Assembly (NCBI GenBank): GCA_014378525.1
Contig: JACMNL010000101.1
Span: forward strand, 95,367-159,366
Source: Bacteriovorax sp.
GTDB lineage: Bacteria; Bdellovibrionota; Bacteriovoracia; Bacteriovoracales; Bacteriovoracaceae
DNA length: 64,000 bases
Reading direction: 5' to 3'
The position numbers were made by a program, and so were the translations under genes. The stretch's first letter is position 1. Each line of letters begins with the position of its first letter. Below the pieces are notes generated by a model. That model was not told the origin of the DNA, made no database searches, and saw only the letters and a list, made by a program, of their open reading frames with translations. Positions 17,487 to 26,025 of this stretch are shown here, piece after piece.

Positions 17487-18300
17487 ACGTCACTTGCCAT
17501 CGCTGATCTTTTTTCACCTCATGGATGACAGGGTTTGAACCCTTGATCGTCTTAGCTGATTTCATCACATGGTAAGGGTAAAGAAGATTGTAGTTCATTA
17601 CCAGGTCTGATTTTTCCAGTGATCTGATGAATGGAAGATTTTTCTTCTTCAAGTTAATGAAGTATTCACCTTTGTTGTCAGACATTTCATAGTCCAGAAA
17701 TGTATCGCTATCTTCATTGATGACAGAAAAAATATCTGCAGAAACTGCCAGGTCTTTCATCTGTCTGCCAAGAGCGTGTTCGAAGTTCAGGTCTAGAAGA
17801 GCTACAGACTTAGCGTTGATTTTGTTTTCTTCAAGGAATGAGAAAAATTTATCAGCAAATTCAGTAGTGATCGGGTGATTTAAAATGAAGAAAATTTCTT
17901 TGCCGATTTTGTTGTCTTTTAAAAATGTTTCAAAAGTTTTTGCGTGGTTTTTAACCAGGAAATCGTAAAGAGGTCTCAGTTTTCTTGAACTGAAGATATA
18001 ATTACCTTTTTTGAAATCAAAATTTGGTGCCAGTGATGAACCTTCAGTTTTTAAAACCTGAAATGCATTTTCATTGAATTCTACACCGTAGTAAGTGAAG
18101 CAGTATGGATCCTGAATATTGAATGCTCTTAAAAATTTAAACCACAATCCAAGCTCTGGGCTCATAGATCCAGCTTCAATCTTTGAGATTGTCCCTTGAG
18201 TTACACCGAGGATAGCAGAAAATTCAGTTTGCTGAAGACGGTGAAAGCGTCGAGTAGATTTAAATAAAATCGCTATGCTGTTGTTAATCTCTTTGCTCAT
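17476..18300 (-). CDS. XRE family transcriptional regulator with a C-terminal unknown domain
   Basis: 274 residues from the ATG at 18300 (GAGAG about 6 nt upstream). The N-terminal helix-turn-helix is clear: LQQTEFSAILGVTQGTISKI at about residues 22-42. The remaining 200 residues form a globular domain that I do not recognise, probably a ligand- or partner-binding module. It overlaps the hydrolase gene upstream by 17 nt and the sister regulator downstream by 11 nt. The tight overlaps suggest one operon with the hydrolase and perhaps the sensorless kinase. Confidence 0.78.
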   Translation of the reverse strand: MSKEINNSIAILFKSTRRFHRLQQTEFSAILGVTQGTISKIEAGSMSPELGLWFKFLRAFNIQDPYCFTYYGVEFNENAFQVLKTEGSSLAPNFDFKKGNYIFSSRKLRPLYDFLVKNHAKTFETFLKDNKIGKEIFFILNHPITTEFADKFFSFLEENKINAKSVALLDLNFEHALGRQMKDLAVSADIFSVINEDSDTFLDYEMSDNKGEYFINLKKKNLPFIRSLEKSDLVMNYNLLYPYHVMKSAKTIKGSNPVIHEVKKDQRWQVTYAS

Positions 18301-19135
18301 AAGTACTCTCGGGTTTAAGGCCAATATGGTAATTTGTTTTTTTATATTTCATGAAAACATTTTTACTGAAATCCGCCAGCAATTCATTAAATAATTCACC
18401 TGCTTCAATGTGTGCCGAGTGACCTGCTGGCATTTCGACCAACGTTAAATTCTCTGTGGTCTGAAATTCATTAAGAATATATTCATTATTAATCAGGCCG
18501 TCTGATGTTGCCAGTAAAAAGATTACAGGGCCTTGAAAAGATTTGATCAAGGCAACCTCATTTTCATTTACACCATTAATGATATCACTGAAAATTTCTG
18601 TGCGCAGAGACTTATCAGTTCTTAAATAGTCTACTATTCCACGGGCCATATCTTCACCATTATAATTCATTTCTGCCATTAAAGTTTCGATCTCAATCAG
18701 AGTCGACTCATTTTGAACAAGCGCTTTCGAATTGGCATTTACTAAAAACGCATTGGGATCAAATGGATTTTTTAAAGGTGGTGTTCCAAAAAGAAAGAGA
18801 CCGGAAGGAGTGTAATACCTAAGTAAATTGATTGCCACATGTCCGCCCATAGAGTGGCCTACAATGATAGTTTCATTCAATTCCAGCACCTGAATGAATT
18901 GATTCATTATATGAGCAAAGTTTTTTAGAGAGTAGTTGCCGTTTTTTGAGGAATCTCCATGACCGGGCAGATCAACACAAATCAATCGATAGTCTTTAAA
19001 TAAATCCGAATTTATTTGTTTCGAAAAAGTTTCGAGACTGTGAGAATTGCCATGAATAAAAAGAAGAGTCTGAGGTTTATCAGGATTGATTTCAATAAAG
19101 TTTAATTTAGTCCCGTCAATTGAAAGGTTTTTCAT
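18284..19135 (-). CDS. Alpha/beta hydrolase
   Basis: 283 residues with the canonical fold: oxyanion motif LLFIHGNSH (residues 24-32), VDLPGHGDS, nucleophile elbow GHSMGG with Ser95, and a C-terminal catalytic His in PAGHSAH. The cap region (about 120-210) is helical. The ATG at 19135 is preferred over 19153 because it starts the conserved part and has GGAT 9 nt upstream. The substrate is unknown; likely an esterase, lipase or lactonase. Its stop overlaps the start of the XRE regulator. Confidence 0.85.
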   Translation of the reverse strand: MKNLSIDGTKLNFIEINPDKPQTLLFIHGNSHSLETFSKQINSDLFKDYRLICVDLPGHGDSSKNGNYSLKNFAHIMNQFIQVLELNETIIVGHSMGGHVAINLLRYYTPSGLFLFGTPPLKNPFDPNAFLVNANSKALVQNESTLIEIETLMAEMNYNGEDMARGIVDYLRTDKSLRTEIFSDIINGVNENEVALIKSFQGPVIFLLATSDGLINNEYILNEFQTTENLTLVEMPAGHSAHIEAGELFNELLADFSKNVFMKYKKTNYHIGLKPESTYEQRD

Positions 19136-19207
19136 AAGATTATCCAGTAGCATTAGTGCTTTCGGACATTATCGTTATGAGAAGAAACTTAGGAAAGGAA
19201 ATTGTAA

Positions 19208-20551
19208 TTATTTCTTCTTTTTTAGAGTGCGCTCCAGTGCTTTTATGATGATCGCCACGTCCGGGCTCGGGTAACGTCTGAATAGTTCTTCCGTGACTGG
19301 TTTAGGTTCTCCGCCTGTTTCCTTAAACTTTATAAGCTCAAGAACAAAATGGTGGGAGATTATGAATATTTTCGATAGATCGGGTAGCTTTTCAATGGCA
19401 TTTGAAAACCCTTTTCCATTAAAAGCACCATGGTGATGGCGGATGATTTCGTCGGCACCGACAGGGGCTTCAGGGTGGTTTTTTATTAATTGTGAAGCTT
19501 CATTGGCGTGATTGAACACCAGATCCCAATCGGCTTCAGAGAGCTGCGCTTTCTCCAGTTCTTCAAAAGAATTTATTTTAGAAAGGTCTTCGCGTTCAGT
19601 TAACATGATGTCGTGAAAAAATGCAGCAAAAGCAATTTTTTCATTGGCCGACTGATCACCAAGTTTTAAATTCTTGATAACTTCGCATGCTACTACAGAA
19701 GTCATGTGACTTCTTTGATAGAGAGAACCAGTCTTTGAATTGATAACTTTATGCAGGAGCCCCGACATTTCAGGAGATTTCTCAAAATTCTTCACCATGT
19801 TTTCAATAATGGTATCTGTCAGCTGGATAGTTTCACTGTTAAATCCCAGCGTGATAATTTCTTTGGTGGCGATGTCGTAAGACTCTCCCATAAGAAGAAT
19901 TTTCTGTGTCTCATCCAGATTTGGAGAGTCCATTTTTTCAACCAAACGGTTGGATAAAAAGATTGCAAAGTTTTTATGGTGCTCTTTTGGAACGTAAAAA
20001 AATTCCAGCCCCTGTTCTCCATAACGAACAATAGATTCTTTTGAGAAAGCATCTCCGTTGTGAATTCTTTTTACATATTGGTATTCGGTAGGCGATTTTT
20101 TAATACGGATAAAGACATCACAGTTGCTGGTGTCGAGGTTTAAAAAATATCTCACTGGTACAGCAACATAATCAGGGATGGCCTTTTTGGCCAGAACATC
20201 TTCGTTGATGCCCAGAACCTGTGCACTGGTTTGAACTACTTTTTCCCAGTCTTTATCGCTAGGAATGCTGATCGTATGCTCTGTCGGTTTTTTTACATTT
20301 CCACCGAGAACAATGAGACTGATCTCAAGATGGTTTTCAATTAAATATTCATTGATCACGTTGGCCGATTCTTCACCTTCAACATTTGCATTGCAGATAA
20401 TAAGATCGATGCTCGGAAGAATTGCGAGCAGGTTTGTGGCCTCTGTTGCATTTTTTCTATGGATAAGGTCGACACCTAAATACGTTGTAAGATTCACTGA
20501 AAGTAAATCGTTCATCGTTTTGTTGCTTTCAATAAGAATGACCTGGGCCAT
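19208..20551 (-). CDS. Pseudo-receiver plus HD-domain protein (degenerate HD-GYP)
   Basis: 447 residues. Residues 1-115 have a receiver-like fold but lack the phospho-acceptor Asp (the strand reads LIICNANVEGE) and the usual acidic pair. Residues about 135-220 form a small domain seen next to HD domains in deltaproteobacterial proteins. Residues 265-447 are an HD hydrolase with SHMTSV, FFHDI and HA motifs. The GYP signature is altered to HHHGAFNGKGF. It may be a c-di-GMP phosphodiesterase relative or a non-catalytic binder. AAGGA lies about 8 nt before the ATG. Confidence 0.72.
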   Translation of the reverse strand: MAQVILIESNKTMNDLLSVNLTTYLGVDLIHRKNATEATNLLAILPSIDLIICNANVEGEESANVINEYLIENHLEISLIVLGGNVKKPTEHTISIPSDKDWEKVVQTSAQVLGINEDVLAKKAIPDYVAVPVRYFLNLDTSNCDVFIRIKKSPTEYQYVKRIHNGDAFSKESIVRYGEQGLEFFYVPKEHHKNFAIFLSNRLVEKMDSPNLDETQKILLMGESYDIATKEIITLGFNSETIQLTDTIIENMVKNFEKSPEMSGLLHKVINSKTGSLYQRSHMTSVVACEVIKNLKLGDQSANEKIAFAAFFHDIMLTEREDLSKINSFEELEKAQLSEADWDLVFNHANEASQLIKNHPEAPVGADEIIRHHHGAFNGKGFSNAIEKLPDLSKIFIISHHFVLELIKFKETGGEPKPVTEELFRRYPSPDVAIIIKALERTLKKKK

Positions 20552-20602
20552 GGAAAAAATCCTTGTGATAAAACTTTGGAAGTCTAATATAACTATTTTA
20601 GC

Positions 20603-21373
20603 TTAGATATCATGAAGTTCAAGTGTAGGTGATCTGGCGAGATCTGCCGCAAGTGTACTATTTGTCTCTCCAATGAGACGTGCTTTGGTCATGGTTCTTT
20701 TCTGTCCGAAGCCTTTGGCACTTTCAATTTTCCATCCGGCCGCAATCATCGACTTCCTTACACTGACAGAAGCACTATAGGTGGACATATAAACTTCTTC
20801 AGTAGACATAAAACTCAAATCACTAAACCATTCAGTGGTCCAGAGTGCCGGATTTTTTTTGGGAGAAAAGGCGTCCTGAAAAATCGCTGTGAAAGGTGAA
20901 AAGTTATTTTGTTTAAAAGCGGATGGAATAGTTATACGTCCGTCTCCAATCAAAACCATCACCGAAAGGGGAATGCCGGCATTTAAAATAAACGTGCAGG
21001 TATAAACATTTTCATTTTTTATGAATGTATATTCCGGGAAATTGTTTTTTACTGACCATAAAAAAAGGTCTTCATCCAGCTCCATGGAAACATAACTGAA
21101 AGTACGATCAGAAAGGTTTTCATGTTTATTTATTTCATCTGCAAATGCCTTGAGACCAACACCCAGACCGAAACCTACATCGAGAACACATATAATATTA
21201 CCTGATGTGATTTGCTCGGGTATGTTGCATCCGTGTATGTAATTGTAGAGCGTTTCTTCATAGGCACCAGAAAGATTATGGCAGGCCTCAGCGAAATATT
21301 CCGACCAAAGTGTTTTAGTCTTGTCCTCGGTTTCAATAATTTTGTAAAGCCCAAGCTTTCCTTTGAATTCCAC
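20603..21373 (-). CDS. MnmC/MnmD-like SAM-dependent methyltransferase (DUF752)
   Basis: 256 residues. The SAM site is ICVLDVGFGLGVGLKAF, and the family signature is IFQDAFSPKKNPALWT, as in the methyltransferase half of MnmC. The C-terminal part (KSMIAAGWKIESAKGFGQKR) also fits. Those enzymes methylate nm5s2U in the wobble position of tRNA. The FAD oxidase half of MnmC is absent, so this would be the single-domain MnmD type. The start is GTG, supported by GGAAG 5 nt upstream. Confidence 0.8.
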   Translation of the reverse strand: MEFKGKLGLYKIIETEDKTKTLWSEYFAEACHNLSGAYEETLYNYIHGCNIPEQITSGNIICVLDVGFGLGVGLKAFADEINKHENLSDRTFSYVSMELDEDLFLWSVKNNFPEYTFIKNENVYTCTFILNAGIPLSVMVLIGDGRITIPSAFKQNNFSPFTAIFQDAFSPKKNPALWTTEWFSDLSFMSTEEVYMSTYSASVSVRKSMIAAGWKIESAKGFGQKRTMTKARLIGETNSTLAADLARSPTLELHDI

Positions 21374-21418
21374 TAAAACTTCCGTTAATTAATTGCGTTG
21401 AATACCGATACTTTCATT

Positions 21419-22123
21419 ATGAAAAGAATTTCGCGATTCGACCATTTTATTCTTATGACTTCGGCCTTACTTATTGTAAGCGGCTGTGGTGCAAATAAAA
21501 GCATCGAGTCCACGTCGTTTTCAACTTCTGCCATCATGGTAGCAACACGTGACCTGACAACTGCAGAGCGTACGATCGCGACCCGTATCTGTTATGCTTA
21601 TCAATCAAAAAATACAAGTTTTAAAACTCAGACATATTACGGCGGAACTTTTAATTTCAACATGAATTATAAAGACTGTAGTAATGTAAAGTCGGCCTAT
21701 TCAGTGGCCGGAATTCTTTCGACTTCAACTACAGACACCAGAGCTTTGGTGTATTCAACTGATACGACTATGCAATTTAATAAAGCGGTACAAACGGCCC
21801 AGGCCGGTTACCTTTCACAGCTTTGCACTAAAATCCAGAACAACCTTGTCATCAGTAATACAGTTGTCGACGGGAGCACGCGAGTGCAGCTGAGCTTTAC
21901 TGCAACAGATATGGACTCATACACTCTCCAGTATTTTTCACCGGTGAACAATGAAATGAAAATCCAGTCTGCTGAAACTTTCAAGGTCAGGACTCAATTT
22001 AATATTGTGGCAAACCAGATTTTAGGGATGGATGAAACATATGTCCGCCAGCAGATTTGTACAGGTGACGCCAATGCGTTTACTGAACTTAATCAGGTCT
22101 ACGTAAACTACACACCAAAATAA
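21419..22123 (+). CDS. Hypothetical lipoprotein
   Basis: About 234 residues. The ATG at 21419 is chosen because it begins a lipoprotein signal peptide ending in the lipobox LIVSGC (Cys23). The mature protein is rich in Thr and Ser, with scattered Cys (CYAY, DCSNV, LCTK, ICTGD). No known domain. It lies 4 nt from the convergent 22128-23924 gene and starts 45 nt from the divergent MnmC-like gene. Confidence 0.7.
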   Translation: MKRISRFDHFILMTSALLIVSGCGANKSIESTSFSTSAIMVATRDLTTAERTIATRICYAYQSKNTSFKTQTYYGGTFNFNMNYKDCSNVKSAYSVAGILSTSTTDTRALVYSTDTTMQFNKAVQTAQAGYLSQLCTKIQNNLVISNTVVDGSTRVQLSFTATDMDSYTLQYFSPVNNEMKIQSAETFKVRTQFNIVANQILGMDETYVRQQICTGDANAFTELNQVYVNYTPK

Positions 22124-22127
22124 ATTA

Positions 22128-23924
22128 TTATTTCTTCTTGGTAGGATCTTCCGGCTGAGTAGAATACTTCATGAAATCATTGTTGATGGTTTTAATGTCA
22201 AGATTCGTAGCACTTGTCTGTCCGCTTTTAAATGAAGGTGCGGAGAGTTTAGCGGTTTCAATTTGTTTATTTAAGGCCTTCGCATCATCACCACTCATGT
22301 CTTTTACTTCGCCAAATAATGAAGCTGTATTTCGCGAAACTTCCTTGGAATTAGATCCCTCAGGAGTAATTTGCAAATAAGATGAAACGATGTTGTCGAA
22401 CTTAACCAGGTTTGAAAGATCTTTTGTTCTCGAAGACATTTCCTCTGAAATGGCCTTTATCTTTCCGATGTCAGTCAGTGATTGCGGGTCAATCTTGCCT
22501 TCAGTTGAAGATGTTTTTGCATTAATTTTTGCGGCCATTTCAGCTACGATAGCTTCTTTCTGGTTTTTGTAACGATCCATGATTTCTTGTTTTGTCTGAT
22601 CGATCACACCTTTTTTTGTCATCGCATCGATGTCGGTCTGGGCGTATCCTTCCTGTTTTAGATAGTCCTTAACTTTATCAGGAGAAGAATCCAGTTCTTT
22701 TTCCAGAATATCCTGTTGAGCAAGCTGGCGCATTCCAAGCTCGGCAATGGCATTTTCATTGGCCTCTTTATTTGTGCTTAGAATTTTTTTACAAGCTTCT
22801 GCATTGGTGATTGTTCCAGTTGAACCATCAGCATTGGCCTTATAACAGGCATCCATATCTGCCTTTGCCTGTGTCATCGGTTCTTTCATATTAGTTTCTA
22901 TGTCTTTAGAAGACACTTCAAGAACAGCATCCGATGAAGATTTTTGCGCATCCATTTGTTTTGTATTCTGGACAGCGTTTACAGGCCGGTCTTTTGCCAG
23001 GTCATCATAAAATTTGTTCTGGGCATCTGCCAGCATAATATTTTTTCGTGCCGATGATACATAATCCATAATCAGGCATGAACGTTTTACAGTTTCATCC
23101 TGGGTAAAAGTATTGTTAGAGGCCGTGGCTTCAATACAATGTTGTGGGACTGAAGTGATACAGCCTTTCCATTTTTTAGCGGCCAGACTATTGCTGTCTA
23201 AATCAATTCCTGCAAGCGATTTTATATTTGTATCTCTGTCAGTTTTCATCTTGCTGGAATCAATTTTACAACTTAGGGTACATCCAGTGGGCTCACAATT
23301 ACATGTCGCCGGATCTGTATCGAGACAATAAGAGGTGAAAGCACTGATGATTGTTTTACCGAGTTCAGATTTATAAAGTTCGATAAACTTTCTATGATCT
23401 ACAGCAATGATGATGTTCTTTTTAATATCGTCTTTATTCGGATCGAGGATTTCATCCAGTTTTTTTTCATAGTATTTACTTAAAGCGATAACACCCGGAT
23501 CTTTTTCATAATCCATATCAACACTGACTTTTTTAGTAATGATATCAGGAGCAGTGGCCGCTTTAGGTGCTTTCGGATCCGCGCTGGCAGGAGCTCTTCC
23601 AGCAGCGGCAGAAGTCCCGGCCTTGGCATCGTCAGCATAGGCATTCATGACTTTCTTTTTCAGGTCATCATCTTTTTGAACATCTTTCCATAAACATGAA
23701 AGCACTGTTTGAGTTCTGTCGTTCTCTGATAGATTGATTCCCGGGTTATCTTTTTTGCAGGTATCGTAAATTGTTTTTACGCCCTTGATATCCATTAACT
23801 TTTGAAGCGAACTATTAATGACAACGCCACCTTCAGTCTCTGATTTTTTAACAGTTTTATCTGCCGCATACAGCGAACCCGAAATAATAAGTGTAATGAG
23901 TAATAATGCTTTCATAAGCTCCAT
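22128..23924 (-). CDS. Hypothetical exported protein with coiled-coil regions and a Cys cluster
   Basis: 598 residues with a signal peptide (ALLLITLIISGSLYAAD). A dense Cys cluster lies near residues 190-225 (CLDTDPATCNCEPTGC and SCKID), and another near 245-285. The C-terminal half is Lys/Glu/Asp-rich and predicted helical or coiled-coil by eye. Repeated DAC and EAC elements occur near 350-375. Not recognised; likely periplasmic or surface, stabilised by disulfides. A second ATG at 23915 is an alternative start. Confidence 0.68.
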   Translation of the reverse strand: MELMKALLLITLIISGSLYAADKTVKKSETEGGVVINSSLQKLMDIKGVKTIYDTCKKDNPGINLSENDRTQTVLSCLWKDVQKDDDLKKKVMNAYADDAKAGTSAAAGRAPASADPKAPKAATAPDIITKKVSVDMDYEKDPGVIALSKYYEKKLDEILDPNKDDIKKNIIIAVDHRKFIELYKSELGKTIISAFTSYCLDTDPATCNCEPTGCTLSCKIDSSKMKTDRDTNIKSLAGIDLDSNSLAAKKWKGCITSVPQHCIEATASNNTFTQDETVKRSCLIMDYVSSARKNIMLADAQNKFYDDLAKDRPVNAVQNTKQMDAQKSSSDAVLEVSSKDIETNMKEPMTQAKADMDACYKANADGSTGTITNAEACKKILSTNKEANENAIAELGMRQLAQQDILEKELDSSPDKVKDYLKQEGYAQTDIDAMTKKGVIDQTKQEIMDRYKNQKEAIVAEMAAKINAKTSSTEGKIDPQSLTDIGKIKAISEEMSSRTKDLSNLVKFDNIVSSYLQITPEGSNSKEVSRNTASLFGEVKDMSGDDAKALNKQIETAKLSAPSFKSGQTSATNLDIKTINNDFMKYSTQPEDPTKKK

Positions 23925-24016
23925 AGAAGTATTCTACCAAACCTATCGGTTATTCTTCTAAAAACTGTACTTTTGGGGGTTTTTCTGCGATTTGCTGCCA
24001 ATGATTATTGGCTGTT

Positions 24017-25006
24017 TTAAGACTCTTTTTTGGCCTTCATAAAACCCAGCCCAAATACCGGGCTTTCCGAGAGTTTTTGGCGTCTCTTATTATACTCTTC
24101 AGTGGTTTTAACTGAAGCATGGCCCACGTCTTTGGAGATTTTGTAAAGGTCAACACCGGCATCCAGGGCCGATCCGATGTAACTCGCACGAGCTGAATGG
24201 GGAGAAATCCTGTGGTCGATTCCGGCCTTTTTACACCATGTTTTGATGATGTAATCGACAGACTTCGGGTTCAAAGGTTTAATGATGTTTTCCGGCTCAA
24301 GTGGATTTTTTGAAGGCCTGAAAATCCAGTCTTCAGGATGTACTTTCTCACCGAGACTTTCGATGTATGAAATATACTCGAGAATTATTTCTGCACACTG
24401 TGGATGCACGACTTTTGTAAGCTGTTTTCCACCTTTGGCGCGGACTTCGATCAGGTAGTGTGAGTCTCTGAGAAAGAAATTTTTTCTGCGTAAATTAATC
24501 AACTCTGCCTTACGTATTCCGGTCGTAAAAAGTGTGTAGATCACGGCCTTGTGAAGAAGTCCCGGACCTTTTAATACAGACACCAGTTCAAAAAGATTCG
24601 TTATCTGCTCGTCACTTAAATCATTTGTTGGTTGAATAACTTCCTGTCTCGGTCTTTTTATAGATGAGCAGGGATTGAACTGAATCATGTTTTTTTCAAT
24701 GAGAAAATCGAAGAAGCTCGAGTTCGCTGCGAGTTTTCTGTTTATGGTTTTCGGAGCTAAATTATTATCGGTTAGCCAGTTTCTAAAGGCCACAACATGG
24801 ACTCGCTCAATAGCTGTATACCCATTCACATCCTTGAAGTTTTCCTTAAGGAAATCAAAAAATTGAGTGATATCTGCCCTGTATGATTTACGGGTATGAG
24901 GCGACTCGAAGTTATTAAAAAACTCGTATTCGAGTTTATAATTAAACGATCCCTGATCCTGGTAAATCTTAAGAGAACTATCATTTTTTTTAGCGGGTAC
25001 ATTCAT
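24017..25006 (-). CDS. Tyrosine recombinase (XerC/D-like)
   Basis: 329 residues with an N-terminal SAM-like DNA-binding domain (about 25-110) and a catalytic domain with Arg165 (TGIRKAEL), Lys191 (AKGGK), His270 and Arg273 (HSARAS), His296 (GHASV) and nucleophile Tyr305 (TEEYNK). The His-x-x-Arg motif reads HSAR, as in many XerD-like proteins. It has a longer N-terminal extension than Xer proteins (about 25 residues). It differs clearly from the 8538-9569 recombinase. No mobile-element genes or att repeats are visible. Confidence 0.85.
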   Translation of the reverse strand: MNVPAKKNDSSLKIYQDQGSFNYKLEYEFFNNFESPHTRKSYRADITQFFDFLKENFKDVNGYTAIERVHVVAFRNWLTDNNLAPKTINRKLAANSSFFDFLIEKNMIQFNPCSSIKRPRQEVIQPTNDLSDEQITNLFELVSVLKGPGLLHKAVIYTLFTTGIRKAELINLRRKNFFLRDSHYLIEVRAKGGKQLTKVVHPQCAEIILEYISYIESLGEKVHPEDWIFRPSKNPLEPENIIKPLNPKSVDYIIKTWCKKAGIDHRISPHSARASYIGSALDAGVDLYKISKDVGHASVKTTEEYNKRRQKLSESPVFGLGFMKAKKES

Positions 25007-25079
25007 GGTTAACTTAATTGTATAACAGTCGATAGGTTAGGGAAGTCTAGGTAAAAAAGGGCATTTATAGGAGCGGGTT

Positions 25080-25883
25080 GTGACAATTTCAAATGTAAAT
25101 ATTGCTTTTTGTTTTAACAATGAAACAGAAGCAAAAAATATGGCCGCAAAACTAAATGCACTTTCACCTGAAATACATTTTATTACCGCACCGACATTCG
25201 ATGGATTTTTAAAGGCCATCGCAGCAGTTCCGAAAGTTGATTATTTTATTATCGAAGATAATTTTAAAGAATGTCAGGCAACGGATTTAATATATAAATT
25301 GAAGGCGAGTCAGCGCTATAAAAAATCGCTCATTTCAGTTTATTCAACAAACCATAGAAATATCAATCCAAAATTTATGGAGTTTGACCTCGATTATATT
25401 TTTGATACGAAAACAGATATTAACGAAGTTCATGCGGAGCTGGAAAAATCGATTATAAAAAGTTTGACTCCAGAAATACCAAAACATTTTAATATTCTGG
25501 CGATTGATGATGATCCAGGAATTCTGGAATTGATTTCAATGCACATACGTGAATTGGGCCACGAAAATCTGGACATCTGTACAAATGTTCTGGATGTTAA
25601 AAAACAGCTTTCTGAAAAAGAATATGACCTTTTACTTCTGGACTGGAATTTAAAGGATGGAACCTGCATCGATATTATGGATTACATTAAAAAAAATCCG
25701 GTCTGTACACGTACAAAAAATGCTTTGACTGTCGTCATCACCGGCCGCAACGATGTGGACGACATCATGACGTTGCTTCGTTATGGAGTCAAAGATACCA
25801 TTATTAAGCCATTTGATTTTCGCGAATTTGAAGATAAAATATCTTATGCTTTAGAAAAGCACCTCAAAAATCCCAAGTCCTAG
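25080..25883 (+). CDS. Response regulator with two receiver domains, the first degenerate
   Basis: 267 residues with no output domain. Residues 1-125 have a receiver-like fold, with EDN in place of the phospho-Asp strand. Residues 140-260 are a good receiver: LAIDDDPGILE, the phospho-Asp in LLLLDWNLKDG, and Lys in TIIKPFD. The GTG start is supported by AGGAG 7 nt upstream. It may work with the hybrid kinase that follows at 26026, although a hairpin and 140 nt separate them. Confidence 0.85.
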   Translation: MTISNVNIAFCFNNETEAKNMAAKLNALSPEIHFITAPTFDGFLKAIAAVPKVDYFIIEDNFKECQATDLIYKLKASQRYKKSLISVYSTNHRNINPKFMEFDLDYIFDTKTDINEVHAELEKSIIKSLTPEIPKHFNILAIDDDPGILELISMHIRELGHENLDICTNVLDVKKQLSEKEYDLLLLDWNLKDGTCIDIMDYIKKNPVCTRTKNALTVVITGRNDVDDIMTLLRYGVKDTIIKPFDFREFEDKISYALEKHLKNPKS

Positions 25884-25910
25884 GGATTACAGACGACTCA
25901 ATTGCCGCGT

Positions 25911-25938
25911 CTACCCGATAACTTCCATTATCGGGTAG
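25911..25938. terminator. Strong hairpin after the response regulator
   Basis: An 11-bp perfect stem (25911-25921 with 25928-25938) with a 6-nt loop, 28 nt past the stop. No T-run follows, so it is a likely but atypical terminator; an operator or mRNA-stability element is the alternative. Confidence 0.5.
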
Positions 25939-26025
25939 AGACTTTAGAGTAAATCTTGCCTTAATCTTGGGCCATAATTAAACAAAAAACCATACATTTC
26001 ACAACTTTTAAGATAAAAATTCAGC

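Noticed and set aside
8538..25006. The two tyrosine recombinases considered as borders of an integrated element.
   Set aside because: The genes between them are ordinary chromosomal types (htpX, kamA, DedA, methyltransferase), no tRNA or direct repeat was found next to either, and base composition looks uniform.
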